A stretch of 14,334 bases of DNA from Terriglobia bacterium (GCA_020072905.1 JAIQGB010000163.1:1-14334); one strand, 5' to 3'. Shown: positions 1-7,403, numbered from the stretch's first letter. Notes: generated by a model not told the origin, from the letters alone. Numbers and translations are program-made.

Positions 1-626
1 ATTGGGTGTTCGATACGAAGGCCGGGCTCGAGGAGATTCTTAACCGTCGGATCGGGGAGAACGAGCTCTCTGCGATCAATACCTGCCGGGCTTACGTTGT
101 GGCCCAATGGGAGTATTACACCGGCGACGATGGCGATCAGGATGGCATTGCCGAATACGCCCAGAAATTCTTCAGCTCCCCTGGCCAGCACGATGGGCTT
201 TACTGGGAAACCTCCGGCGACGAAAAACCCAGCCCCTTGGGCCAGCTGGTTGCTGAAGCGCGGGCCGAAGGTTACGGCCCAAAGGGTCAGGGTGGAGCGG
301 ACCAGACAAAGACCGCGCAGACTGAACGCCAGGGTTCGGTGCGTGAGCGGCATCCCTACCACGGATATTATTTCAAGATCCTGACGAGCCAAGGCCCCAG
401 CGCCCCGGGTGGAAAGTTCAGCTACATTATCAACGGCAATATGATCGCCGGGTACGCGCTCCTAGCCTATCCGGACAAGTGGGGCAATTCCGGGGTGATG
501 ACGTTTATCGTCAACAACCAAGGCCGGGCGTACGAAAAAAACCTTGGCGAAAACACATCCAAGATTGCCGGTTCGATAAGCGAGTACAATCCGGACCCTA
601 GTTGGAAACTCGTAGAGGGACACTAG
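1..626 (+). CDS. DUF2950 family protein, C-terminal part (5' end outside window)
   Basis: The reading frame is open from the window edge to a TAG stop at 624-626, giving about 207 residues; the start and any signal peptide lie outside. The sequence matches the DUF2950 family (recognised by eye): a W-V-F-D-T-K-A-G stretch followed by EEIL.RRIG.NEL at the left, then an E/Y-rich segment, then the hallmark block YHGYYFKILTSQGP with APGG, INGNMIAGYAL, AYPDKWGNSGVMTFIVN and a YEKNLGE tail. Family members are secreted or periplasmic proteins of unknown function, common in Acidobacteriota and Proteobacteria and often beside DUF3300 genes; that partner, if present, would be upstream and is not visible. 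No catalytic role is known, so none is assigned. The family call is firm, while the full length cannot be judged. Confidence 0.88.
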   Translation, partial: WVFDTKAGLEEILNRRIGENELSAINTCRAYVVAQWEYYTGDDGDQDGIAEYAQKFFSSPGQHDGLYWETSGDEKPSPLGQLVAEARAEGYGPKGQGGADQTKTAQTERQGSVRERHPYHGYYFKILTSQGPSAPGGKFSYIINGNMIAGYALLAYPDKWGNSGVMTFIVNNQGRAYEKNLGENTSKIAGSISEYNPDPSWKLVEGH

Positions 627-646
627 CAGCCGTCGCGCCCAGGTCT

Positions 647-670
647 CGCCTCGGGGCATGACCCCAGGCG
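647..670 (+). terminator. Hairpin 20 nt after the DUF2950 stop, terminator-like
   Basis: CGCCT (647-651) pairs with AGGCG (666-670), and GGGG (653-656) pairs with CCCC (662-665), with one bulged C and a 5-nt loop. A second small stem, TCCGG (673-677) with CCGGA (689-693), follows. There is no T-tract, so this may be a non-canonical terminator or an mRNA-stabilising 3' structure. Confidence 0.4.
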
Positions 671-1086
671 CTTCCGGCGCGTCAAAAACCGGAGTCCTTC
701 TAAGGAATCTGCGCGCCGCTAGACCCGGATCACTCGAACGCGTAACGGCCCACCTGAAGGAGCGAGCCCCACGCTTGAGCTAACGATTCGGAAGGCCGTG
801 AGTAGTCGCCAAGGGCTTAGCAATAGCTCCCCCCGCGGGTCGGTGCCTCTCTTGGACCGATAACGCCCTACGTAGAAGTCCAACCCCTGACTCTCCCGAA
901 GTCCGGTTCGAGGACCCGAACGCCGATTCGGGACAACGATCCGCCCAGCGGACCACTCAAAGCTTACTTTCCGAGTCGGCGACCATAAAACCAGAATCTG
1001 TCCTACGCTTAACGAAGCGTCAGCTAACGAGTCCGAGTGGCAACCTCTACAGTTGGAACGTACACGACCAAGTGAGCGGCGCCGTG

Positions 1087-1167
1087 CGTCGGAGAGTGAT
1101 TTGTAGGAGGGCGGCCCGAAAAGGCAGGGCCGATCTATCGAATCGGAGGCAAATCATTCTCGCGACG
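1087..1167 (+). ncRNA. Candidate structured RNA or inverted-repeat element (long closing stem with inner hairpin)
   Basis: CGTCG (1087-1091) pairs with CGACG (1163-1167), and after one bulged G at 1162 the 12-nt arm 1092-1103 pairs with 1150-1161 with a single G.T wobble (1096/1157). Inside lies CGGCCC (1112-1117) with GGGCCG (1127-1132), or alternatively CCGAT (1130-1134) with ATCGG (1142-1146). The wobble is stable only in RNA made from the + strand; the - strand would carry an A.C mismatch. No promoter is evident. It could instead be a decayed miniature inverted-repeat element. No known RNA family was recognised. Confidence 0.35.
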
Positions 1168-1264
1168 GGCATTACCGGCGCGCGATTGTCTGTGACAGCT
1201 GGTTGTCGGCAGGCTTGGAGCAACGGTTGATCGGGATCTTGTGGGTGTCGGGACGAAAGCATCG

Positions 1265-1291
1265 ATGCCCCCTTCGACGAGAAAGGGGCAT
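1265..1291 (-). terminator. Hairpin downstream of the four-gene cluster, terminator-like
   Basis: ATGCCCC (1265-1271) and GGGGCAT (1285-1291) form a perfect 7-bp stem, extendable by TTC/GAA across bulges. It lies about 48 nt after the stop of the last gene of the minus-strand cluster. The sequence after it on the minus strand has only short T runs, so termination is plausible rather than certain. Confidence 0.4.
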
Positions 1292-1339
1292 GGACTTCCC
1301 GAAGAAACCTCTCCGGCTGCGAACCCGCGCCGGGCTCCT

Positions 1340-2554
1340 TCAACCCCTGGCAGTGCTGCGTGCCTGTTTGAAGGCGCTCAGCGCAGTCTCGCGGTATACC
1401 TTTTTCAAGACGTCGTCCGGCAGGCCAAAACCGTGCAGCGGCCAATGGTAATTGAAGTTAAAAAACAGATCCTGCTCGTAGAAGTGCTCGTCGACCGATT
1501 CCATTACCCGGAACGTGGTGCTGAATATCTGCTGCGTATACGGCATATCCGTTCCGTAGGTCACCCGGTCTGCATACTTCTTGATGAACTGAGTCGCAAA
1601 TCGCGGGATGGCCGCGGTCTCCGCGAAGCGAGCCGAGATGTCAACGAACAGATTGGGACTCCGGTCCAGCATCTGGCTCAGCCGCGTGAGATCATAGTCC
1701 AGGTTGGCGAGGTGGCAGGCAATGAAAACGGTCTTGGGATGTCTCTTCAACACGGCATCGAGGGACTTGATCAGATCGTCGTGTCCCATGATTCCGGGTT
1801 TGTTGTCCAGCCGCCAGCTGAAACCGTTCATCAGGCCGTCGTTGTGTTTGTCCTGGGGGAGGTAAGACCAATAGGGATCGGAAATGTGGAGGTTGATGGG
1901 CAAGCCAAGTTCCGCGCATTTCTGCCAGATCGGATCCATGCGCGGGTCATCGGGATGTAGACCTTTTTTCGCGGGTCCGCCACGGGGCCCGGAGCCGCCT
2001 CCTCCCGGAGGGCGCGTGCCCTGCCAGTTCGGAGGCCCGCCAAACTGACCTCCGATTCCCATCCCCTTGTCCGTGATTTCCCCGACGCCAACGGCCCCGA
2101 CTTTGCGGCATCGCTTCAGCTCCTGGACGGTGGCAGGCCCAAACTCCGGCTGATCGACGTCCGCCATGTTCAGGCCGCACCAGACCTGAAATCGTTTCGG
2201 ATACTTCGAATAGAGCCGGTAAGTCTCATCGAAGGCCGGGCCAATGCCGGAGAACGCGACGGTTGTTTCTACGCCGACGGCGTCCATGATTTTCACCATC
2301 GCGTCAACATCTTCAGGGGACTTTGCGCGCGCGTGGTGGTGAGCGTCGATGATAGGGTATTTGGCCTTCTTAATCTCGGTTACCGGGATGTTGTACACCG
2401 ACTTCGGACGATAGTCTTTCAGCAGCAGCTGATCCGGCAGCACCTGCGCCGAGTCAGCGGGGACCGGTTCGCCGGCTTGCTGTGCCTGGGCAGACCCAAA
2501 CCGGCACAGAAATGCCACACCCGGGAGCATCATCATTTGCCTGCGGTTTATCAT
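1340..2554 (-). CDS. Exported metal-dependent amidohydrolase (amidohydrolase 2 / TIM-barrel hydrolase)
   Basis: This is a 404-residue protein. The start is supported by GGAGGA six bases upstream of the ATG. The N-terminus has an RR pair (residues 4-5), a hydrophobic run and a SAQAQ-type cleavage site near residue 25, so export is likely, possibly by Tat. The body matches the PF04909-type amidohydrolase fold: DAHHH at 70-74 on the first strand, GVGEI with E159, LHISDP with H223, ACHLAN with H281, and YGTDMP with D336, which together would build the metal site. Residues about 165-197 are a Gly/Pro-rich low-complexity insert not typical of the family. Known family reactions are hydrolysis or decarboxylation of C-O, C-N or C-C bonds; the substrate here is unknown. 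It is last in a cluster with sugar-directed enzymes (169-base gap from the TIM barrel gene), which suggests a carbohydrate-derived ring or lactone substrate, but that is inference. Confidence 0.82.
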   Translation of the reverse strand: MINRRQMMMLPGVAFLCRFGSAQAQQAGEPVPADSAQVLPDQLLLKDYRPKSVYNIPVTEIKKAKYPIIDAHHHARAKSPEDVDAMVKIMDAVGVETTVAFSGIGPAFDETYRLYSKYPKRFQVWCGLNMADVDQPEFGPATVQELKRCRKVGAVGVGEITDKGMGIGGQFGGPPNWQGTRPPGGGGSGPRGGPAKKGLHPDDPRMDPIWQKCAELGLPINLHISDPYWSYLPQDKHNDGLMNGFSWRLDNKPGIMGHDDLIKSLDAVLKRHPKTVFIACHLANLDYDLTRLSQMLDRSPNLFVDISARFAETAAIPRFATQFIKKYADRVTYGTDMPYTQQIFSTTFRVMESVDEHFYEQDLFFNFNYHWPLHGFGLPDDVLKKVYRETALSAFKQARSTARG

Positions 2555-2723
2555 GGCTCTTCCTCCAATATGTGCGTTTAATGCTGGGCGACTCTGCTGA
2601 GGGCAGGGCGGGTGCCCCGTAACCAGATACGTCCGCGGACAGTGGCCGCTGAGTTCAAGCCTTCATTTCCGACCTGTCGTGAAGGACGGCGAACTCGCAA
2701 CCCGTTGCCGTTCGGAATTCAGG

Positions 2724-3635
2724 TCAAACCGGGTTTTGTCCGGAGAAGATCCGGTCCATGCGGGCGCTGACCTCTTTCACGTAATTCTCGTCTCCGCTCT
2801 TGACCTCGGCGGTGACCCAACCGCTGTAGCCAACCTGGCTCAAGGCTTTGCGAACATCGGGCCAGTCAATTCCCTGGGTCCGCCGATCTTTGGGATCAAA
2901 CTTGGGGTGGTCGGTCCCCGGCTCGAACCGCTTGATGTGCACTCTGCACACCCGTTTGCCGAGGGTCCGGATCCAATCCTGGGGATAACCCATCGAAACG
3001 ACGTTGCCGATATCGAAATAGGACCTGATCCAAGGGCTCTTGAATTCGTCGACGTAGCGCGCCATCTCGAGCGGGCTCAGCAGAAACCGATTGCCGACGT
3101 TTTCAATCGCGATGATAACCTTGAGTTTCTTGGCCAGGGGCAGGAGCTTTCGAATCTGATCCTGAGACCGCCTGTACACTTCCGCGTAGCGGACGTCTGC
3201 CGTGACAACACCAGGCACAAGCAGGACGGCCCCGGCGTCCAGGTCGTGCGCATTGTGCATGGACGTCTTGAGGCCCTCGATGCACTTTTTGACGACTTCC
3301 GGATCGTTGTCGCTCAGCGGATACTTCCAGTGGTCGGAGTTCATTATCGAGGTGATCTTGACTCCGGTTTTCTCCGCCGCTTCTTTATATTGCTTCACTT
3401 CGTCCGCGCTGTTCAGGGTGTTCGGTTCGACGCCGTCAAATCCGGCCCTCTTCGCCACCTCGAATTTTTCCAGGACGGTCATTTCCTCGGGCAGCACGCC
3501 GATGCAGGCGCCTTTTTTGATGCCTGATGCAGCAGCAGCCGGCCGTTCCATCGCCGCCGAGCCGAGCAGCACTCCGCCGATGGCAATGGACGACGACTTG
3601 AGAAGGAACTCTCTACGATTGAAACCAGTGTTCAT
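2724..3635 (-). CDS. Tat-exported sugar isomerase/epimerase-type TIM barrel (xylose isomerase-like, AP endonuclease 2 fold)
   Basis: This is a 303-residue protein. I chose the second in-frame ATG (3633-3635) because GGGGAG lies nine bases upstream of it, whereas the first ATG at 3644 abuts that motif directly. The leader contains NRREFLLK (residues 6-13) followed by a hydrophobic stretch and an Ala-rich cleavage region near 33-37, a clear twin-arginine signal. The barrel shows the PF01261 pattern, with likely metal ligands at E178 (AIENVGN), D208 (YFDIGN), H233 (VHIKRF) and E277 (TAEVKSGD). Relatives are hydroxypyruvate isomerase-like proteins, sugar epimerases, and lyases or C-glycosidases acting on 3-keto sugars. 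Located between the Gfo/Idh/MocA oxidoreductase and the amidohydrolase, it is a candidate for the isomerisation or beta-elimination step on a 3-keto-glycoside. The specific reaction is not determined by the sequence. Confidence 0.87.
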   Translation of the reverse strand: MNTGFNRREFLLKSSSIAIGGVLLGSAAMERPAAAASGIKKGACIGVLPEEMTVLEKFEVAKRAGFDGVEPNTLNSADEVKQYKEAAEKTGVKITSIMNSDHWKYPLSDNDPEVVKKCIEGLKTSMHNAHDLDAGAVLLVPGVVTADVRYAEVYRRSQDQIRKLLPLAKKLKVIIAIENVGNRFLLSPLEMARYVDEFKSPWIRSYFDIGNVVSMGYPQDWIRTLGKRVCRVHIKRFEPGTDHPKFDPKDRRTQGIDWPDVRKALSQVGYSGWVTAEVKSGDENYVKEVSARMDRIFSGQNPV

Positions 3636-3745
3636 ACGAATCATCTCCCCGATCGTGTTCCACCAAGTTTATGCGCCAGACCACCCGCTGCCTTGCAGCG
3701 GACGAGCCGCAGGGCCTGTCCGCCGTCCGGGCAGCAGAGTGCCGA

Positions 3746-4957
3746 TCAGATATCGGAAACGGGGTAGGTCTTGCGCTCCAGCTTCTGGTTTTCTTTCCAG
3801 AGCTTGTCCCATTCCACTTCCTTGCGGCGGTAGGCGGCCTCACGTCCCAGAATGGTGACAAAAGTACCATCCACGGCATGCTGCGTATCAGTCCGCGGTT
3901 CGCCCGTCTTCACGCTGGCTAGGAAAGCTTCATATTCATTCTTGTTGGCGTCATCCCCGGGGGTTGCTTCCCACGGGTTCTTGCCCTCGATCTTCATATT
4001 TGCCCTGCCGGCGTTGATGAACATGCCGTCGGTGCCCAGGATCTGTTCTGAGCTATCGTGAATCGTGCAGAACTGCCCCGACATGAATGTCAGGTGAACT
4101 CCGGCGGGATATTCATACGTCACATTGAAGTGGTCGAAGATGTCCCCAATATATTTCCGCCACTTGCGTCCTCCATAGCCGGCGCAGCGTATGGGGTGTC
4201 CACCCAGAACCCAGTTGCAGGCGTCGAGGTTGTGGATGTTCTGCTCGGTGATGAGGTCCCCGGAGAGGCAGCGGAAGTAATACCAGTTTTTGGCCATCCA
4301 GTGTTGTTCGGTAGGGAAATCTGTGCGAGGCCAGGTTCGACCGTCCCAGACGTCACCTGTCAGGTAGAAACCCCTGCCCGACACAATGGTACCCAGTGCG
4401 CCCGAGGCAATTCTTTTTTGGGCTTCCGCATAGTTCTTGCTGTAACGCCTTTGCAGCCCAACAACCACGCTGAGCTTCTTGGCTTTTGCTTTCTCTCCCG
4501 TGGCAAGCACGGAGTGGCAGCCGAAGGTGTCAACGCCGATGGGTTTTTCCATGAACACGTGTTTCCCGGCTGCAACCGCGGCCGAAAACTCCTCCGGACG
4601 GAAACCCGGAGGGGTTACCAGGACGGCTCCGTCGGCTTTGAGGTCCATCACCCTTTTGTACGCGTCGAAACCGGTGAAGCAGTTGGACTCCGGAACCGAG
4701 GAAAAGATCTTCCGGGCCAGGTCCACCTTCTCCTGAAAGAGGTCTGCCAGGCCGATGATGCGGGCTCCGGCAGCCGTGAGTCCATTGGCATCCGCCGTTC
4801 CGCGTCCTCCAAGACCCACCCACACGAGCGAAACCGCATCGTTGGCCGCCGTGCCGCGGACCGACTGGGGTTTGACGATCGTGAATGCCGCGACTGCTCC
4901 AGCCACGGCGCTCGTCTGGATAAACTCCCGTCTGCTGACGTTTTTCTTTGCATCCAT
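3746..4957 (-). CDS. Tat-exported Gfo/Idh/MocA family NAD(P)-dependent oxidoreductase
   Basis: This is a 403-residue protein. The ATG at 4955-4957 is preferred over the upstream in-frame start because AGGGAGG lies about five bases before it and the protein then begins directly with a twin-arginine leader (SRREFIQTSAVAGA, residues 8-21). It has a Rossmann fold with GLGGRG (48-53) for the dinucleotide, MEKPIG (136-141) with the family Lys138, and LITEQNIHNLD (235-245) supplying the usual active-site His242 and Asp245. The C-terminal alpha/beta substrate domain follows. Family members oxidise or reduce sugar hydroxyls; exported ones carry a tightly bound cofactor, as in glucose-fructose oxidoreductase. 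Beside DUF1080 and a TIM-barrel enzyme, the likely role is oxidation of the C3 hydroxyl of a glycoside. Gaps of 138 bases from the DUF1080 gene and 110 bases to the TIM barrel gene fit one transcription unit. Confidence 0.9.
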   Translation of the reverse strand: MDAKKNVSRREFIQTSAVAGAVAAFTIVKPQSVRGTAANDAVSLVWVGLGGRGTADANGLTAAGARIIGLADLFQEKVDLARKIFSSVPESNCFTGFDAYKRVMDLKADGAVLVTPPGFRPEEFSAAVAAGKHVFMEKPIGVDTFGCHSVLATGEKAKAKKLSVVVGLQRRYSKNYAEAQKRIASGALGTIVSGRGFYLTGDVWDGRTWPRTDFPTEQHWMAKNWYYFRCLSGDLITEQNIHNLDACNWVLGGHPIRCAGYGGRKWRKYIGDIFDHFNVTYEYPAGVHLTFMSGQFCTIHDSSEQILGTDGMFINAGRANMKIEGKNPWEATPGDDANKNEYEAFLASVKTGEPRTDTQHAVDGTFVTILGREAAYRRKEVEWDKLWKENQKLERKTYPVSDI

Positions 4958-5095
4958 TTTTGCCTCCCTGTTGGGACCGTTCGGATGATGGATAAAGAAA
5001 GAATCGGTAAAGAAAGCCAAGGTACTTCGTGTGCGTCTTCACTACAAGCGAATTCGGATAAAGGCTTTGGGAATGCCTGCGAGGGGTCGCGGCAC

Positions 5096-6037
5096 CTATT
5101 TGACCGCCGGGGTCAGAATGATATTTCGGTAAGAAACCTTGCCGTGGTCACCCTGCAGAAGGAGCGGGCCCGGTTCGGCCTCCCTGCTGTCGAGTGCGCC
5201 ACCGGTAATGCCCGGAATCTCTTTGTCGTCGATGACGGTCTTGCCGTTGAGCACAACGGTCACGTACCGTCCCAGCAGGGTGATATCGTAGGTCTGCCAT
5301 TCGCCCCCAGGCTTGCCCGCATTTTCAGTCGGGTCGATAAAGCCATACAGCCCGCCGATGCGGTGGCTCTCCGGTGGCTGTCCGTAGCTGTCCATGACCT
5401 GGACCTCGTACCTTCCGCGCAGGTAGACCCCGCTGTTGCTCTTGGAGGGGCAATTGAATTCAACGTGAAGCTTGAAGTCGCTGAATTCCTGCTCGGTCCG
5501 GATGTCGGAAGAAGGCATCTCATTCTCTAGGACATGGTTGACCGCCTTCCATCCATTCGGCTCTTTGGGATCCTTCGGCTTCCATCCGGTGAGATCATTG
5601 CCGTTGAACAGTTCAATCGGAGTGCCCCACTTGACGTTTTTGGCTTTGGGCAAGGCCGGCGCCCTCAGGCCTACCCAGGTGAGTTCGGCTCCCTCTTCGC
5701 TCTTCGTCGTGCCCGTCAACTTGTCGCCGGCGGGGGAAAGGGTCGCGGCAAAAGACATGTCCGTCTTGAATCTCTCATATTGGACGGGTAGCGAAAAGGT
5801 GAGGCGGCTATTCTCAAAAGCGATCTTCTTGATCGGGCGGGCGCTTCCCATGCGACCCACGAAATCCTTCGTGGTGATTTCCAGCCATGATGGGTAGGCG
5901 TTGTCCGCAACACTAATTGTCAGATCCCATCTTCCCGTAATGCCCTGAGGCGAGCTCACAGACATCCTCGAACCGGCGATCAGGAACGCGAAGAAAACAG
6001 GAATGAACACCGAGAAACACCTCTTACTTATGCCCAT
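5096..6037 (-). CDS. Secreted DUF1080 protein (3-keto-disaccharide hydrolase family)
   Basis: This is a 313-residue protein starting at the ATG at 6035-6037, with AGGAGGGA five bases upstream; a longer in-frame extension lacks such a site. Residues 1-29 are a signal peptide (basic start, then a hydrophobic segment rich in Phe, Val and Ile). Residues about 33-125 form a beta-rich N-terminal domain of unknown type with many short strands. Residues about 139-308 are the PF06439 (DUF1080) jelly-roll domain, with IELFNGNDLTGWK, NSGVYLRGRYEVQV (201-214), GEWQTYDI and the terminal block PLLLQGDHGKVSYRNI (291-306). The family includes hydrolases or lyases of 3-keto-glycosides as well as many uncharacterised secreted proteins. 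It is first in the minus-strand cluster, so it probably works with the oxidoreductase that follows. The N-terminal domain may bind substrate, but nothing in the sequence proves this. Confidence 0.88.
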   Translation of the reverse strand: MGISKRCFSVFIPVFFAFLIAGSRMSVSSPQGITGRWDLTISVADNAYPSWLEITTKDFVGRMGSARPIKKIAFENSRLTFSLPVQYERFKTDMSFAATLSPAGDKLTGTTKSEEGAELTWVGLRAPALPKAKNVKWGTPIELFNGNDLTGWKPKDPKEPNGWKAVNHVLENEMPSSDIRTEQEFSDFKLHVEFNCPSKSNSGVYLRGRYEVQVMDSYGQPPESHRIGGLYGFIDPTENAGKPGGEWQTYDITLLGRYVTVVLNGKTVIDDKEIPGITGGALDSREAEPGPLLLQGDHGKVSYRNIILTPAVK

Positions 6038-6147
6038 GAATTTCCCTCCTGAACATGAAAGGGACTCCACAACCACCGTCGGAGACCTCCCAGCACAATC
6101 GGGACGTCTCTGGCATGACACCCTGGAACGGCACAACCGCAACCACC

Positions 6148-6178
6148 TAGCCGGAATTTTCGATTTTTACTTTATCTC
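6148..6178. other. AT-rich segment, possible insertion-sequence end
   Basis: Starting at CCTAGCCGG, the sequence turns AT-rich (AATTTTCGATTTTTACTTTATC), unlike its surroundings. It lies 3' of the minus-strand transposase remnant, where the terminal repeat of that element would be expected. The matching opposite end was not found, so this is only a suggestion. Confidence 0.2.
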
Positions 6179-6371
6179 TGCGCCAAAACCATACGCCTGC
6201 CGCCCTCGCGTTTCAAGTTCAGACCGACATAGCTGCACTCGGGTCGCACCGCGGCTCTTGGGAGGTTATACGGACTTGTTTGGTCTGGGTCTCGCCTCCC
6301 ACCTGCCTCCCCGCCGACACCTGTCCCCGTGGATGACCTCTCTGCGCTGGATTTCCCTCTCTCCCGGATCA

Positions 6372-6686
6372 CTAGCCGTCCGGCAGGGGCAGCGCCGCAA
6401 TCCTTCTCAGCATGCTGCCGGAACGCTGCCGCGTGAGATGCTCCTCGGCCAACAGCAGGCAGTAATAGCGCGCATGTTTGACCCGCCGTCCTCCGGTCTT
6501 CACCAAACGCTGCTGCACACCCGTCAGCGACCAGTGTCCGACTTCAACGGAAACGAAACGCTTGACCGGGACGAGCGAGGCCCACCGGGACGGGAAGGCC
6601 GAGCTGGAACGTGCCGAAACGAGGCTCTGGCTGACGTGTTTCTTTTTGAACAGACAGCGCAGGCCTCGACGTATTAGCTTCTTCAA
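6372..6686 (-). pseudogene. IS1380-type transposase, C-terminal remnant
   Basis: The last 55 or so codons encode VGHWSLTGVQQRLVKTG, then GRRVKHARYYCLLLAEEHLTR and LRRIAALPLP. This lines up with the usual IS1380-family transposase C-terminus (pattern W-S-L-T-x-L-x-x-x-L-x-K-x-G, then R/H-x-R-Y-x-x-x-x-L-A-E and L-R-R-I). The first 48 codons of the open frame do not look like transposase, and the DDE catalytic core is missing. With only about 100 codons left of a roughly 400-450-residue enzyme, it cannot be active. It sits between two divergently transcribed units, upstream of both the sugar cluster and bacterioferritin, so an old insertion may have shaped both promoters. The remnant is recognised by motif; the 5' boundary is uncertain. 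Confidence 0.65.
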
Positions 6687-6731
6687 GGACTCTGGACTTT
6701 ATGATTGAAATCCCGCGGGCGATTCCAAACA

Positions 6732-6736
6732 AGGAG
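6732..6736 (+). promoter_or_regulatory. Ribosome-binding site of bacterioferritin
   Basis: AGGAG lies ten bases before the ATG at 6747. This selects that start over an in-frame ATG at 6705, and the shorter protein aligns from its first residue with E. coli Bfr (both begin MKG). Confidence 0.6.
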
Positions 6737-6746
6737 TGAAGAGACC

Positions 6747-7217
6747 ATGAAGGGTAAACCGGAAGTGCTGGAAGTCCTGGCTGAGACACTCAAAGAGGAA
6801 TTGGGTGCCGTACCCCAATACATCATCCACGCCGAGATGTGCGCGAACTGGGGTTACAAGACGCTCGCCGGCCTCACCAAGAGGCGCGCGATCGAGGAGA
6901 TGAAGCACGCCGAGAAGTTGATTGAGCGTCTTCTCTTCCTGGAAGGCACACCCAACTTGCATTCATTACCGAAAATCGAAGCTGGTAAAGACGTCCCGGA
7001 CCAATTGACGATTGATCTGAAGGGTGAACAGACAGCCATCCTCAGCTATAACCAAGGAATCGCCACCTGCAACAAGGCCGGCGACCGTGGCACGGCCGAC
7101 CTACTGCTTGCGAATCTGCAGGACGAAGAACGACACGCCGATTACCTCGAGACCCAATTGAGCCTCATCAAAGAGCTCGGCTTGGCGCATTTCCTTGCCC
7201 AGAAATTGGAGGAGTGA
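6747..7217 (+). CDS. bfr: Bacterioferritin (haem-containing iron-storage ferritin)
   Basis: This is a 156-residue protein, the usual size for the family. It is a cytoplasmic 24-subunit cage that oxidises Fe(II) and stores it as ferric mineral. All six ferroxidase ligands are present at the canonical positions: E18, E51, H54, E94, E127 and H130, with Y25 near the site. Met52, the haem axial ligand at the two-fold interface, is conserved (EEMKHAE, 50-56), so it should be a true haem-binding Bfr and not a haem-free ferritin. The four-helix bundle and short fifth helix (LGLAHFLAQKLEE) are complete. No bacterioferritin-associated ferredoxin or Fur gene is adjacent in this window. The gene stands alone on the plus strand, divergent from the sugar cluster, and has structured RNA and an intrinsic terminator downstream. 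Confidence 0.96.
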   Translation: MKGKPEVLEVLAETLKEELGAVPQYIIHAEMCANWGYKTLAGLTKRRAIEEMKHAEKLIERLLFLEGTPNLHSLPKIEAGKDVPDQLTIDLKGEQTAILSYNQGIATCNKAGDRGTADLLLANLQDEERHADYLETQLSLIKELGLAHFLAQKLEE

Positions 7218-7224
7218 ATCCTGT

Positions 7225-7244
7225 GGCGGCAGTCTCTGGCCGCC
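7225..7244 (+). terminator. Hairpin directly after bacterioferritin stop
   Basis: GGCGGC (7225-7230) pairs with GCCGCC (7239-7244) around an 8-nt loop, seven bases after the TGA. There is no T-tract, so it is more likely a 3'-end stabiliser or pause site than a full terminator. Confidence 0.35.
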
Positions 7245-7384
7245 GCGTGGGCGGGCGGCGGAGACATGCCAGGGTTTGGCATAGCGCAGATCGGGCAAGC
7301 GGGTACGGTGCGTGCCACCGTCGGCAGCGCAGCGCCGCTCTTGGGGCGTGGCCGTCCCACCCGTGATGACGTGGAGCGAGCCCG

Positions 7385-7403
7385 CACGGCCGAGATGGCC
7401 GTG
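7385..7403 (+). repeat. Perfect 7-bp inverted repeat
   Basis: CACGGCC (7385-7391) and GGCCGTG (7397-7403) flank a 5-nt loop, GAGAT. It is one of a run of hairpins between bacterioferritin and the terminator at 7435. The style, a GC hairpin in a gene-free stretch, resembles interspersed extragenic repeats, but only one copy is visible here. Confidence 0.4.

Larger units (their letters stand above)
627..1339. other. Gene-free stretch rich in short inverted repeats
   Basis: No frame in these roughly 710 bases carries a protein I recognise or a start with a good ribosome-binding site. Besides the hairpins listed separately, it contains CCCGAA/TTCGGG (915-920 with 927-932) and ACGCTT/AAGCGT with an AACG loop (1005-1010 with 1015-1020). 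The word AGCTAACGA is directly repeated at 778-786 and 1022-1030, and TAACG occurs five times on the + strand (743, 781, 861, 1010, 1025). It does not match RNase P, tmRNA, SRP or tRNA signatures that I know. It could be decayed sequence, one or more uncharacterised structured RNAs, or both. Confidence 0.5.

Noticed and set aside
895..935. GGTTCGA motif as a tRNA T-loop
   Set aside because: The flanking stem is only 4 bp with the wrong loop register, and no D-arm, anticodon arm or acceptor pairing could be drawn.
1005..1030. GTTAAGC-like word as an integron attC core
   Set aside because: The partner core and the conserved attC stem layout are missing, and there is no integron integrase in the window.
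1047..1445. 132-codon open frame on the - strand over the gene-free stretch
   Set aside because: It overlaps the amidohydrolase 3' end in another frame, lacks a ribosome-binding site, and resembles no protein family.
2631..2640. Perfect palindrome GTCCGCGGAC
   Set aside because: About fourteen 10-base palindromes are expected by chance in a window of this size; no second copy or regulatory context was seen.
4058..5530. 490-codon open frame on the + strand
   Set aside because: It is antisense to the Gfo/Idh/MocA and DUF1080 genes, has no ribosome-binding site or recognisable domain, and arises from high-GC codon bias.
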